Shown here: positions 19,916-28,792 of the stretch, one piece after another | Layout: the number at the start of each line of letters is the position of its first letter | Position numbering within the stretch: position 1 is the stretch's first letter | From: Pseudomonas brassicacearum | GTDB lineage: Bacteria > Pseudomonadota > Gammaproteobacteria > Pseudomonadales > Pseudomonadaceae | Length of the DNA: 64,000 bases | Direction of reading: 5' to 3' | NCBI RefSeq assembly: GCF_009601685.2 | Contig: NZ_CP045701.2 | Span: forward strand, 5,766,001-5,830,000 | Made by a program: the position numbers and the translations under genes | The notes under the pieces: generated by a model | Seen by the model: the letters and a program-made list of their open reading frames with translations, nothing else | Told to the model about the DNA's origin: nothing | Databases searched by the model: none

Positions 19916-21823
19916 TTATCGGGCAATCGCGTGCTTGCGCAGCTTTCGGTAAAGGGTATTGCGGCTGATCCCCAGTTGTTCCGCCGTGTGGGTCATGTGC
20001 CAGCGCTGGCGCTCTAGGGCATCGAGCAGCGCCAGGCGTTCGGCATCCTCCAGCGGCCGCTCCGCCTGCGTTTCAACCAGCGCAATCGACGGGCGCTGAC
20101 GGATCATGGCCGGCAAGTCCTCCAGGCCAATCCGCCCGCCGTCGCACAGCGCGGCGAGGGTGCGCAGCACGTTGCGCAGTTGCCGCACGTTGCCCGGCCA
20201 GTCGAACCCCAGCAACGCCTGGCGCGCCGGTTCGTCGATGGACACCGTCTCGGTACCGCTCTCTTCAGCCAACAGAAAATCCAGCAATTGCGACTTGTCG
20301 CTGCGCTCGCGCAACGCCGGCAGAGGGATTTCCAGGCCGTTGAGGCGGTAGTACAAGTCCTCACGAAAACTGCCGTCCTGCACCCGATCCAGCAACTGCC
20401 GGTGAGTGGCGCTGATGATGCGCACGTTCACCGCCTCGGGCTCGCCGCCAATCGGCACCACCTGGCGATCCTCCAGCACCCGCAGCAAACGGGTCTGCAA
20501 GGCCAGGGGCATGTCGCCGATTTCATCGAGGAACAGCGTGCCGCCGTCGGCCTGTTGCAGCTTGCCGCGCATGCCTTCCTTGCGCGCGCCGGTGAAGCTG
20601 CCGCCGCGATAACCGAACAGCTCGCTCTCGATCAGGCTTTCCGGGATGGCCGCGCAGTTGAGGGCGACGAAGTGCTTGCCGGCGCGCTGGCTGGCGTGGT
20701 GCACGGCCTTGGCGAACGCCTCTTTGCCGGAGCCGGTTTCGCCCTGAATCAGCAGCGGTACATCGCGCTCGAACACCCGCAGCGCCTTGCGAAAATGTTC
20801 CTGCAACGCCGCATCCCCCAGGCAGATGCCCGGCAGGCGCGCGGGCTCGATGGCCTTGAGCAGCGGCGCAACCGGCACCGGCACGCTACGGGGCTGCCCG
20901 CGCAGCACGGCGAACAAATGCCGGCCGTCACGGGTGCGCAATGGCCAACTGGCGCTGGCCTGGGCGCTGGCCCGGCCCAACAATTCGTCCAGTGAGCAGT
21001 CAAAAAAGTCCTCGACCCGCTGACCGAGCAAACTGCCGCGAATATGCCCCAAGAGGTTGAGCGCGCTCTGGTTGACGGCGTTGATTCGTCCTTCGCCGTC
21101 GAACGCCATCAAACCTTCGCTGAACAGCCCCACGGACTCGGCCTGCAGATGGAAACGCAGCAGCCATTGATTGTCGAAGCAGCGCAGGAAATAGCAGCTC
21201 TCGATCATCTTCGCCGAGAGATTGACCAGGGCCATGGTGTGGAACTGGCTCTGGCGCGACACGTCCGGCCGGGCCGAAGACACGTCGAGCACCGCCAGCA
21301 GTTCGCCCTGGGGGTCGAAGACCGGGCTGGCCGAGCAGGTCAGGCCGGTGTGGCGACCACGGAAATGTTCTTCCTGGTGAATGGTCAGGGCCTGGCGCTC
21401 CACCAGACAGGTGCCGATACCGTTGGTGCCTTCGCAGGCTTCGCTCCAGTCGGCGCCGAGCCAGAGGCCGGCCCGTTCGAAAATCTTCCGTTCGCTGGGG
21501 GCGGTGACGCAGTTGAGGATCACGCCCCGGGCGTCGGTCAGCAGCACCGCGTGGCCGGCGCCGGAGAGTTGCTGGTGCAGGCTGGTCATTTCATTGCCGG
21601 CGATGTGCAACACCTGTTGCAGGCGCTCGCGGCTTTCCAGCACCCGGCCATGTTCGAGCACCGTCGGCGCCAGGTTCTGGGCCGGGTCGAGGTGATAGTC
21701 CTCGAGGCAGCGCAGCCAGGAACGGGCAATCGACGGATCGCTGCCAGGGCCCTGCAAATGGGCCTTGCCCTGGGTGACCGTCAGGACTTGCTGGGCATGG
21801 CGACTCAAATGGTTGCTGTGCAT
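19916..21823 (-). CDS. eatR: Sigma-54-dependent activator of ethanolamine catabolism (AcoR-like)
   Basis: The 635-residue protein is an enhancer-binding protein: a GAF-type sensor (about 50-200), a PAS-like segment (about 230-300), an AAA+ domain with Walker A GETGSGKEAFAKA and Walker B GGTLFLDEIGDM, then a Fis-type HTH (HTAEQLGISRNTLYRKLRKH). In P. aeruginosa the orthologue EatR works with RpoN to switch on the divergent ethanolamine genes; the same gene order here supports that role. The sigma-54 contact loop reads GSFTGA rather than GAFTGA. The ATG at 21823 follows GGGAGAA; upstream in-frame codons translate a repeat. Confidence 0.92.
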   Translation of the reverse strand: MHSNHLSRHAQQVLTVTQGKAHLQGPGSDPSIARSWLRCLEDYHLDPAQNLAPTVLEHGRVLESRERLQQVLHIAGNEMTSLHQQLSGAGHAVLLTDARGVILNCVTAPSERKIFERAGLWLGADWSEACEGTNGIGTCLVERQALTIHQEEHFRGRHTGLTCSASPVFDPQGELLAVLDVSSARPDVSRQSQFHTMALVNLSAKMIESCYFLRCFDNQWLLRFHLQAESVGLFSEGLMAFDGEGRINAVNQSALNLLGHIRGSLLGQRVEDFFDCSLDELLGRASAQASASWPLRTRDGRHLFAVLRGQPRSVPVPVAPLLKAIEPARLPGICLGDAALQEHFRKALRVFERDVPLLIQGETGSGKEAFAKAVHHASQRAGKHFVALNCAAIPESLIESELFGYRGGSFTGARKEGMRGKLQQADGGTLFLDEIGDMPLALQTRLLRVLEDRQVVPIGGEPEAVNVRIISATHRQLLDRVQDGSFREDLYYRLNGLEIPLPALRERSDKSQLLDFLLAEESGTETVSIDEPARQALLGFDWPGNVRQLRNVLRTLAALCDGGRIGLEDLPAMIRQRPSIALVETQAERPLEDAERLALLDALERQRWHMTHTAEQLGISRNTLYRKLRKHAIAR

Positions 21824-21898
21824 TTTCTTATTATTCTCCCGAAGGTGACGGCCTTGCTGGGGTAACGGTCGAATAGCTATCGCTGTCGGAACTCGCCC

Positions 21899-22040
21899 TG
21901 TAGGAGCTGTGTAGGAGCTGTGTAGGAGCTGTCGAGTGAAACGAGGCTGCGATCTTTTCACTGACAATTGAGTCGCGAGCGAAAGATCAAAAGATCGCAG
22001 CCTCGTTTCACTCGGCAGCTCCTACACAGCTCCTACAGGG
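21899..22040. repeat. Inverted GTAGGAGCTG repeat upstream of eatR
   Basis: Three tandem GTAGGAGCTGT starts lead into a long inverted pair with GGCTGCGATCTTT and AAAGATCGCAGCC arms, closed by CAGCTCCTACACAGCTCC. Same family as at 13.9, 17.2 and 62.0 kb. Confidence 0.82.
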
Positions 22041-22129
22041 CTTCTACAGGTTCCTATACAGCGCCTACCCGGTCGGCTTCGCATTGAGGCCCAGCATCCT
22101 CCAGCCCAACCGCCTTTGCAATGCTGGCG

Positions 22130-22200
22130 CGACCTGTCAGTCACAGACTGTCTCGCATCTGGCACAAACTGTCACACCCGCTGTATCGCAAGCGTCACAC
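22130..22200. promoter_or_regulatory. Candidate upstream activator sites for EatR
   Basis: In the eatR-exaC gap, 65-130 bases before the -24/-12 promoter, the motif CTGTC occurs three times, with dyads CTGTCAGTCACAG (22134-22146) and TGTC...GCACA, followed by ACTGTCACA. This is where an enhancer-binding protein would bind. The exact EatR site is not known to me, so this is inference from position and symmetry. Confidence 0.35.
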
Positions 22201-22262
22201 AACCCATCCGTTTGTCCGGCCAACTCCTCCTAAAGTCTTGATTTACGGGCCCTGCAAGGCAA

Positions 22263-22278
22263 TGGCCCAACCTTTGCT
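22263..22278 (+). promoter_or_regulatory. Sigma-54 (-24/-12) promoter for exaC
   Basis: TGGCCCAACCTTTGCT fits the RpoN consensus, with GG and GC exactly 12 bases apart. It lies 73 bases before the exaC start, beside a divergent sigma-54 activator gene. Transcription would begin near 22289. Confidence 0.75.
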
Positions 22279-22350
22279 CTAGGCTTGATTACCAGCGCTC
22301 AATTTTGCGCGGCCCTCCCGTATAAGCACAAAAGCCAAGGAGAACTCATC

Positions 22351-23871
22351 ATGCGTTACGCTCACCCCGGTACTGAAGGCGCTATCGTTTCGTTCAAGAG
22401 CAAATACGGTAACTACATCGGCGGCGAGTTCGTCGCGCCTGTCAAAGGTCAGTACTTCACCAACACTTCCCCGGTCAATGGCCAGCCCATTGCCGAGTTC
22501 CCGCGCTCCACGGCCGAAGACATCGAAAAAGCCCTGGACGCCGCCCACGCTGCCGCTGATGCCTGGGGCGCCACCTCGGCCCAGGCCCGCTCGCTGGTCC
22601 TGCTGAAAATCGCCGACCGCATCGAAGCCAACCTCGAAGTGCTGGCGATCACCGAGTCCTGGGACAACGGCAAGGCCGTGCGCGAAACCCTCAACGCCGA
22701 CATCCCTCTGGCCGCCGACCATTTCCGCTACTTCGCCGGTTGCCTGCGCGCCCAGGAAGGCAGCGCTGCCGAAATCGACGGCAACACCGTGGCCTATCAC
22801 ATCCATGAACCGCTGGGCGTGGTCGGGCAGATCATCCCGTGGAACTTCCCGATCCTGATGGCCGCCTGGAAACTCGCCCCGGCCCTGGCCGCCGGTAACT
22901 GCGTGGTGCTCAAGCCGGCCGAGCAAACCCCACTGGGCATCTGTGTGCTCATGGAGCTGATCGGCGACCTGCTGCCACCTGGCGTGCTGAACGTGGTGCA
23001 AGGTTTCGGCAAAGAAGCCGGCGAAGCCCTCGCCACCAGCAAGCGCATCGCCAAGATCGCCTTCACCGGCTCCACCCCGGTGGGCTCGCACATCATGAAA
23101 TGCGCTGCCGAGAACATCATCCCGTCGACCGTGGAACTGGGCGGCAAGTCGCCGAACATCTTCTTCGAAGACATCATGCAGGCCGAGCCGAGCTTCATTG
23201 AAAAGGCCGCCGAAGGCCTGGTGCTGGCGTTCTTCAACCAGGGTGAAGTCTGCACTTGCCCATCCCGCGCCCTGGTGCAGGAGTCGATCTACGACGAATT
23301 CATGCAAGTGGTGATGAAGAAAGTCCTGCAGATCAAACGCGGCGACCCGCTGGACACCGAGACCATGGTCGGCGCCCAAGCGTCCGAGCAGCAATTCGAC
23401 AAGATTCTTTCGTACCTGGAAATCGCCAAGGGCGAAGGCGCCGAGCTGCTGACCGGTGGCAAGGTGGAAAAACTCGAGGGCAACCTGGCGACCGGGTATT
23501 ACATCCAGCCGACCCTGCTCAAGGGCACCAACAAAATGCGCGTGTTCCAGGAAGAAATCTTCGGCCCAGTGGTGAGCATCACCACTTTCAAGGACGAAGC
23601 CGAAGCCCTGGCGATCGCCAACGACACCGAGTTCGGCCTCGGCGCCGGCCTCTGGACCCGCGACATCAACCGCGCCTACCGCATGGGCCGGGCGATCAAG
23701 GCCGGTCGCGTGTGGACCAACTGCTACCACCTGTACCCGGCGCACGCCGCGTTCGGTGGCTACAAGAAGTCCGGCGTGGGTCGTGAGACGCACAAGATGA
23801 TGCTCGACCATTACCAGCAGACCAAGAACCTGCTGGTGAGCTACGACATCAATCCGTTGGGGTTCTTCTAA
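22351..23871 (+). CDS. exaC: Acetaldehyde dehydrogenase ExaC-type (NAD+)
   Basis: The 506-residue enzyme belongs to the NAD-dependent aldehyde dehydrogenases and here would oxidise the acetaldehyde released from ethanolamine to acetate. Visible parts are [24 protein letters not shown], the catalytic Glu in VELGGKSPN and the catalytic Cys in [14 protein letters not shown] (Cys301/303), with the C-terminal [29 protein letters not shown] characteristic of ExaC/AldB. CCAAGGAGAAC precedes the ATG at 22351; an earlier in-frame start would lie on the promoter transcript start. It is first in the exaC-eat-eutB-eutC series. Confidence 0.95.
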   Translation: MRYAHPGTEGAIVSFKSKYGNYIGGEFVAPVKGQYFTNTSPVNGQPIAEFPRSTAEDIEKALDAAHAAADAWGATSAQARSLVLLKIADRIEANLEVLAITESWDNGKAVRETLNADIPLAADHFRYFAGCLRAQEGSAAEIDGNTVAYHIHEPLGVVGQIIPWNFPILMAAWKLAPALAAGNCVVLKPAEQTPLGICVLMELIGDLLPPGVLNVVQGFGKEAGEALATSKRIAKIAFTGSTPVGSHIMKCAAENIIPSTVELGGKSPNIFFEDIMQAEPSFIEKAAEGLVLAFFNQGEVCTCPSRALVQESIYDEFMQVVMKKVLQIKRGDPLDTETMVGAQASEQQFDKILSYLEIAKGEGAELLTGGKVEKLEGNLATGYYIQPTLLKGTNKMRVFQEEIFGPVVSITTFKDEAEALAIANDTEFGLGAGLWTRDINRAYRMGRAIKAGRVWTNCYHLYPAHAAFGGYKKSGVGRETHKMMLDHYQQTKNLLVSYDINPLGFF

Positions 23872-23876
23872 GCCCT

Positions 23877-23912
23877 TGGGGCCAGGCAGGTCATTCTGCC
23901 TGGCCCTTTAGA
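23877..23912 (+). terminator. Hairpin after exaC
   Basis: GGGCCAGGCAG and CTGCCTGGCCC pair across a six-base loop, followed by TTTA. It lies immediately after the exaC stop and may partly end transcription before eat. Confidence 0.65.
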
Positions 23913-24041
23913 TTGCCTTCGTCGGATCGCCGCCCGGAGCCGGCTCGCCCCCACAGGATTCAGGGTCATACGCTCCCACAGGGGACTGCGCTAAATCGGC
24001 GATCAGGTTGGCCAAAAAACAATAAAAACAGGTAAACCCTT

Positions 24042-25490
24042 ATGCCAAGCGATCATGCAAACACGCAATCGGCAACGTCATCGGTCGACTTCGAAAAAGT
24101 CGGCTCCGAATATTTCCAACAACGCGAACTGAAAAAAGGCGCGGCAGGCTGGGTCCTGCTGGTGGGCCTGGGCGTGGCGTACGTCATTTCCGGCGACTAC
24201 GCCGGCTGGAACTTCGGCCTGGCCCAAGGCGGCTGGGGCGGGATGTTCCTCGCCACGCTGCTGATGGCCGCGATGTACCTGTGCATGTGCTTTTCCCTCG
24301 CCGAGCTGTCCTCGATGATTCCCACCGCAGGCGGCGGCTATGGCTTTGCCCGTAGCGCATTCGGGCCCTGGGGCGGGTTTCTCACGGGCACGGCGATCCT
24401 GATCGAGTACGCCATCGCCCCGGCGGCGATTGCGGTGTTCATCGGTGCGTATTGCCAATCGCTATTTGGCATTGGCGGCTGGATGATCTACCTGGCGTTC
24501 TACATCATCTTCATCGCCATCCACATATTCGGCGTGGGTGAAGCGCTCAAACTGATGTTCATCATCACCGCCGTCGCCGCCCTGGCACTGGGCGTGTTCC
24601 TGGTGGCGATGGTGCCGCATTTCGACGTCGCCAACCTGCTGGACATCCCGGTCACCGCAGCCACGGGCGCCAGCCCATTCCTGCCGTTCGGCTATGTCGG
24701 CGTGTGGGCGGCCATTCCGTATGCCATCTGGTTTTTCCTCGCCGTGGAAGGCGTGCCGCTGGCCGCTGAAGAAACCAAGAACCCCAAGCGCGACCTGCCG
24801 CGCGGCCTGATCGGTGCCATGCTGGTGCTGGTGGCCTTCGCCCTGCTGATCCTGGTGATAGGCCCGGGCGGCGCCGGCTCGAACGCGTTGATGGCCTCGG
24901 GCAACCCGCTGGTGGAAGCCCTGGCCAAGGCCTACGGCGGCTCGACCTGGATGGGTAACTTCGTCAACCTCGTCGGCCTGGCCGGTTTGATCGCCAGTTT
25001 CTTCTCGATCATCTACGCCTACTCGCGGCAAATCTTTGCCTTGTCCCGTGCCGGCTACTTGCCGCGCAAACTCTCGGAAACCAATAAAAGCAAAGCGCCG
25101 GTCCTGGCGTTGGTCATTCCCGGCATCATCGGTTTCGGCCTGTCCTTGACCGGCCAGGGTGACCTGCTGATTCTGGTGGCGGTGTTTGGCGCGACCATTT
25201 CCTACGTGCTGATGATGGCCGCGCACATCACCCTGCGCATCCGTCGCCCCAAAATGGACCGGCCATACCGCACACCGGGCGGCATCTTCACCTCGGGCGT
25301 GGCCCTGGTGCTGGCGTGCATCGCCGTGGTGGCGGGCTTTTTGGTGGACCCACGGGTGGTCATCGGCGCCGCGATCATCTATGGAGTGTTAATTGCTTAC
25401 TTTGCTTTCTACAGTCGGCATCACTTGGTAGCAGGCACGCCCGAAGAGGAATTCGCGGCCATTCAAAAAGCTGAAGAAGCCTTGCACTAA
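24042..25490 (+). CDS. eat: Ethanolamine permease (APC family)
   Basis: The 482-residue protein has about twelve membrane segments and belongs to the APC superfamily ethanolamine permeases. The N-terminal cytosolic part (FEKVGSEYFQQRELKKGAAGW) and VISGDYAGWNFGLAQGGWGGM are characteristic, as is FLAVEGVPLAAEETKNPKRDLPRG. It would import ethanolamine for EutBC. It lies between exaC and eutB with AGGT before the ATG. P. aeruginosa annotation also calls it eutP, a name shared with an unrelated GTPase. Confidence 0.94.
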   Translation: MPSDHANTQSATSSVDFEKVGSEYFQQRELKKGAAGWVLLVGLGVAYVISGDYAGWNFGLAQGGWGGMFLATLLMAAMYLCMCFSLAELSSMIPTAGGGYGFARSAFGPWGGFLTGTAILIEYAIAPAAIAVFIGAYCQSLFGIGGWMIYLAFYIIFIAIHIFGVGEALKLMFIITAVAALALGVFLVAMVPHFDVANLLDIPVTAATGASPFLPFGYVGVWAAIPYAIWFFLAVEGVPLAAEETKNPKRDLPRGLIGAMLVLVAFALLILVIGPGGAGSNALMASGNPLVEALAKAYGGSTWMGNFVNLVGLAGLIASFFSIIYAYSRQIFALSRAGYLPRKLSETNKSKAPVLALVIPGIIGFGLSLTGQGDLLILVAVFGATISYVLMMAAHITLRIRRPKMDRPYRTPGGIFTSGVALVLACIAVVAGFLVDPRVVIGAAIIYGVLIAYFAFYSRHHLVAGTPEEEFAAIQKAEEALH

Positions 25491-25510
25491 GTTGTAAAAC
25501 GCCGAAAACC

Positions 25511-25533
25511 ACGGCGCCGCCCAGCGGCGCCGT
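25511..25533 (+). other. GC-rich hairpin between eat and eutB
   Basis: ACGGCGCCGC and GCGGCGCCGT form a tight stem around three bases, ending four bases before the eutB ribosome site GGAG. It may stabilise the eutB end of a processed transcript or modulate read-through; no T-run is present. Confidence 0.45.
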
Positions 25534-25547
25534 CACGGAGATCCTGT

Positions 25548-26942
25548 ATGGCCAGTTTTGCACACACAGTCGGCGCCCAGACCTACCGCTTCGACAGCCT
25601 CAAAGACCTGATGGCCAAGGCCAGCCCGGCGCGTTCCGGGGACTTCCTGGCCGAGATCGCCGCCCTCAACGACGGCGAGCGCGTGGCGGCGCAAATGGCG
25701 CTGGCCGACCTGCCCCTCAGCCATTTCCTGCAAGAAATGCTGATTCCTTACGAGGTCGACGAAGTCACCCGACTGATCGTCGACACTCACGATAAACACG
25801 CCTTTGCCACCGTCAGCCACCTCACCGTCGGCGGTTTTCGCGACTGGCTGCTCAGCGACGCCGCCGATGAACAGAGCCTGCGGGCACTGGCCCCCGGTCT
25901 GACGCCGGAAATGGTCGCCGCTGTGTCGAAGATCATGCGCGTGCAAGACCTGGTGCTGGTGGCGCAAAAGATCCGCGTGGTCACCAAGTTCCGCGGCACC
26001 CTCGGCCTGCGCGGGCGCCTGTCCACCCGCCTGCAACCCAACCACCCCACCGACGAACCCGCCGGCATCGCCGCGAGCATCCTCGACGGCCTGCTCTACG
26101 GCAATGGCGACGCCATGATCGGCATCAACCCGGCCACCGACAGCACCGCCTCGATCTGCGCCATGCTGGAAATGCTCGACGCCATCATCCAACGCTACGA
26201 CATCCCCACCCAAGGCTGCGTGCTGACCCACGTCACCACCTCCATCGAAGCGGCGAACCGCGGCGTGCCCCTGGACCTGGTGTTCCAGTCCATCGCCGGC
26301 ACCGAAGCGGCCAACGCCAGTTTCGGCATCAGCCTGAGCGTCTTGAAAGAAGGCTACGACGCCGGGCTCAGCCTGAATCGCGGCACCTTGGGCAACAACC
26401 TGATGTATTTCGAAACCGGCCAGGGCAGCGCGCTGTCAGCCAACGCCCACCACGGCGTCGATCAACAGACCTGTGAGACGCGGGCCTACGCCGTGGCACG
26501 GCATTTCAACCCGTTTTTGGTGAACACGGTTGTAGGATTCATCGGCCCGGAATACCTGTACAACGGCAAACAGATCATCCGCGCCGGCCTCGAAGACCAC
26601 TTCTGCGGCAAGCTTTTGGGCGTGCCGATGGGCTGCGACATCTGCTACACCAACCACGCCGAAGCCGACCAGGACGACATGGACACCCTGCTGACCCTGC
26701 TGGGCGTGGCCGGGATCAACTTCATCATGGGCATCCCCGGCTCCGACGACATCATGCTCAACTACCAGACCACCTCGTTCCACGACGCCCTCTACGCCCG
26801 CCAGACCCTGGGCCTGAAACCGGCGCCGGAATTCGAAACGTGGCTGGCGAACATGGGCATCTTCACCCAGGCCGATGGCCGGGTGCGGTTCGGCGACAAC
26901 CTGCCACCGGCGTTTCGTCACGCATTAGCTCATTTGGGATGA
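25548..26942 (+). CDS. eutB: Ethanolamine ammonia-lyase large subunit
   Basis: EutB is the catalytic TIM-barrel subunit of the adenosylcobalamin-dependent lyase that turns ethanolamine into acetaldehyde and ammonia. The 464-residue sequence includes [94 protein letters not shown] and the C-terminal [20 protein letters not shown]. All match the family. No microcompartment shell genes are nearby, so the pathway is of the simple Pseudomonas type. Confidence 0.97.
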   Translation: MASFAHTVGAQTYRFDSLKDLMAKASPARSGDFLAEIAALNDGERVAAQMALADLPLSHFLQEMLIPYEVDEVTRLIVDTHDKHAFATVSHLTVGGFRDWLLSDAADEQSLRALAPGLTPEMVAAVSKIMRVQDLVLVAQKIRVVTKFRGTLGLRGRLSTRLQPNHPTDEPAGIAASILDGLLYGNGDAMIGINPATDSTASICAMLEMLDAIIQRYDIPTQGCVLTHVTTSIEAANRGVPLDLVFQSIAGTEAANASFGISLSVLKEGYDAGLSLNRGTLGNNLMYFETGQGSALSANAHHGVDQQTCETRAYAVARHFNPFLVNTVVGFIGPEYLYNGKQIIRAGLEDHFCGKLLGVPMGCDICYTNHAEADQDDMDTLLTLLGVAGINFIMGIPGSDDIMLNYQTTSFHDALYARQTLGLKPAPEFETWLANMGIFTQADGRVRFGDNLPPAFRHALAHLG

Positions 26943-26953
26943 GAGACCTGCCC

Positions 26954-27778
26954 ATGGATAAAAAACCTGTCGACCCACAAAACCCTTGGCTGAGCCTGCG
27001 CAACCTCACGCCGGCACGCATCGCCCTGGGCCGCACCGGCACCAGCCTGCCGACCCAGGCGCAACTGGACTTCCAATACGCTCACGCCCAGGCCCGCGAT
27101 GCCGTGCACCTGGCGTTCGACCACCAGGGTATTCGCGCGCAGCTGAGCGAGCGCGGCCGTGAAAGCCTGTTGCTCCACAGCGCGGCGGCCGACCGACACA
27201 GTTATCTACAGCGTCCGGACCTGGGCCGACGGCTCGACGACGCCTCCGCGCAGGTCCTGGAGGATTACGCGGCGGCCCACCCTGGCGGCGTGGATCTGGC
27301 CATCGTCGTGGCTGACGGCCTGTCGGCGCTGGCGGTGCATCGCCATACCTTGCCGTTCCTGGCGCGGCTGGAAGAGCAGATCGCTGCTGACGGTTGGTCT
27401 GTGTCGCCAATAGTTTTAGTGGAGCAAGGCCGCGTCGCCGTGGCCGATGAAGTGGCGCAGCGGCTCGGCGCAAAAATGTCGGTGATCCTGATCGGCGAAC
27501 GCCCCGGCCTCAGCTCCCCCGACAGCCTGGGGCTGTATTTCACCTACGCCCCCAAGGTCGGCCTGACCGATGCCTATCGCAACTGCATCTCCAATGTCCG
27601 CCTCGAAGGCCTGAGCTACGGCATGGCCGCCCACCGCCTGATCTACCTGATGCGCGAAGCCTGTCGCCGGCAGCTTTCGGGGGTCAATCTGAAGGACGAA
27701 GCCCAGGTAAACACTCTAGAGTCGGAAAACGGTGCCGATATGAAAGGTAATTTCCTACTGATGCCGCCCCGAAGCTGA
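26954..27778 (+). CDS. eutC: Ethanolamine ammonia-lyase small subunit
   Basis: EutC completes the cobalamin-binding site of the lyase. The 274-residue product reads [43 protein letters not shown] and later [66 protein letters not shown], classic EutC. I chose the ATG at 26954; an ATG at 26939 overlapping the eutB stop (ATGA) is also plausible and adds five residues. It closes the ethanolamine series. Confidence 0.96.
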   Translation: MDKKPVDPQNPWLSLRNLTPARIALGRTGTSLPTQAQLDFQYAHAQARDAVHLAFDHQGIRAQLSERGRESLLLHSAAADRHSYLQRPDLGRRLDDASAQVLEDYAAAHPGGVDLAIVVADGLSALAVHRHTLPFLARLEEQIAADGWSVSPIVLVEQGRVAVADEVAQRLGAKMSVILIGERPGLSSPDSLGLYFTYAPKVGLTDAYRNCISNVRLEGLSYGMAAHRLIYLMREACRRQLSGVNLKDEAQVNTLESENGADMKGNFLLMPPRS

Positions 27779-27885
27779 TCCGTTTATCCGATTGCGTTTT
27801 TGATCCGCTTTCAGGCAGCATCAAAAGCACGGCAGCGCGACGTTGTTGTCTGAATATATGTCGACCCTTGCAGACGAGACCTACC

Positions 27886-28347
27886 ATGCGGATTATCCAA
27901 GCGACCCTGGAACACCTGGACCTGCTGACCCCATTGTTCGTCAAATACCGGGAATTCTACGGCTCACTGCCCTACCCGGATTCGTCCCGAGCCTTCCTCG
28001 AAAAACGCCTGCGCCGCAAGGAATCGGTGATCTACCTGGCCTTGCCCGATGATGACGACAGCAGATTGCTGGGCTTCTGCCAGCTCTACCCGAGCTTCTC
28101 GTCGCTGTCGCTCAAGCGCGTATGGATCCTCAACGACATCTACGTCGCCGAAGACGCCCGCCGCCAACTGGTGGCCGACAACCTGATCCGCACTGCGAAA
28201 AAAATGGCCAAGGAAACCAACGCCGTACGTATGCGCGTCTCTACCAGCAGCAATAACGACGTGGCGCAGAAGACCTACGAGTCGATTGGGTTCAAGGAAG
28301 ACACCGAGTTCAAGAACTACGTGTTGCCGATCAGCGAAGAACTCTGA
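27886..28347 (+). CDS. GNAT-family N-acetyltransferase
   Basis: The 153-residue protein has the GNAT fold: MRIIQATLEHLDLLTPLFVKYREFYG at the N-terminus, the beta-4 strand LKRVWILNDIYVAEDARRQLVADNLIRTA (acetyl-CoA loop less glycine-rich than usual) and NDVAQKTYESIGFKEDTEFKNYVL at the C-terminus. The substrate is unknown. An ATG at 27886 is preferred over a TTG six codons earlier. The same type of gene follows eutC in P. aeruginosa, so it belongs to the conserved core order rather than to the repeat zone after it. Confidence 0.88.
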   Translation: MRIIQATLEHLDLLTPLFVKYREFYGSLPYPDSSRAFLEKRLRRKESVIYLALPDDDDSRLLGFCQLYPSFSSLSLKRVWILNDIYVAEDARRQLVADNLIRTAKKMAKETNAVRMRVSTSSNNDVAQKTYESIGFKEDTEFKNYVLPISEEL

Positions 28348-28368
28348 CCCGCTCAGAGGGGAATCAGT

Positions 28369-28401
28369 CCATGGATATATCTGTGACAGACATATCCATG
28401 G
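28369..28401. repeat. Long palindrome around CCATGGATAT
   Basis: CCATGGATAT and ATATCCATGG are the outer arms, with inner TCTG/CAGA arms around TGA. There is no T-run, so a terminator is unlikely. Pieces of it (ACATATCCAT) recur at 28616, at the edge of the dispersed repeat that the IS interrupts. Confidence 0.7.
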
Positions 28402-28409
28402 GAGATAGA

Positions 28410-28600
28410 TCTGTGGGAGCAAAGCTTGCTCGCGATAGCGGTCCGCCAGGCAACATCAATACTGACTGCCTCACCGCCATCGCGAGCAAGCCCGCCAACA
28501 CACCGGTTTTGAGGCATGCACAAAAACCAATGCTCACCGCAGCCCCCTGTGGGAGCAAAGCTTGCTCGCGATAGCGGTAGTTCGGTTGCATCAATGTTGA
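28410..28600. repeat. One and a third copies of the 137-bp REP unit
   Basis: A complete unit beginning GTGGGAGCAAAGCTTGCTCG and ending in GCTCACCGCAGCCCCCT, then the start of a second, matches the units of the array at 30.6-31.5 kb. It therefore lies on the other side of the IS and its host repeat. Confidence 0.85.
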
Positions 28601-28609
28601 AGGTGATGG

Positions 28610-28792
28610 TCGGGGACATATCCATTGCTGCGGTAACGGCTGCTTAGGGTTCCGCCCTTACGGCGGCTCACTTTTGAGAAGCGCAAAAGTAAGCAAAACG
28701 CTTTTGCCCCACCACTTGGTGCCTCGCTTAGGCTCGGCATACCCTCACTCCGGCATTGCTCCGTGGGCCGCCGCGAAGGGCCATCCATGGCC
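28610..28792. repeat. Left half of dispersed Pseudomonas repeat, split by the IS
   Basis: The stretch from GGGGACATATCC through GGGTTCCGCCCTTACGGCGG, GAGAAGCGCAAAAGTAAGC and GGCTCGGCATACC to GGGCCATCCATGGCC is, from memory, a sequence found many times in fluorescent Pseudomonas genomes. It resumes at 30454 after the IS. Short open frames in it are not convincing genes. Confidence 0.65.

Noticed and set aside
26840..26953. Extended N-terminus of eutC
   Set aside because: The extra 38 codons lie within eutB and do not resemble EutC.
28591..28788. 65-codon minus-strand frame in the dispersed repeat
   Set aside because: It is interrupted by the IS and lies in a multi-copy non-coding repeat; no ribosome site.
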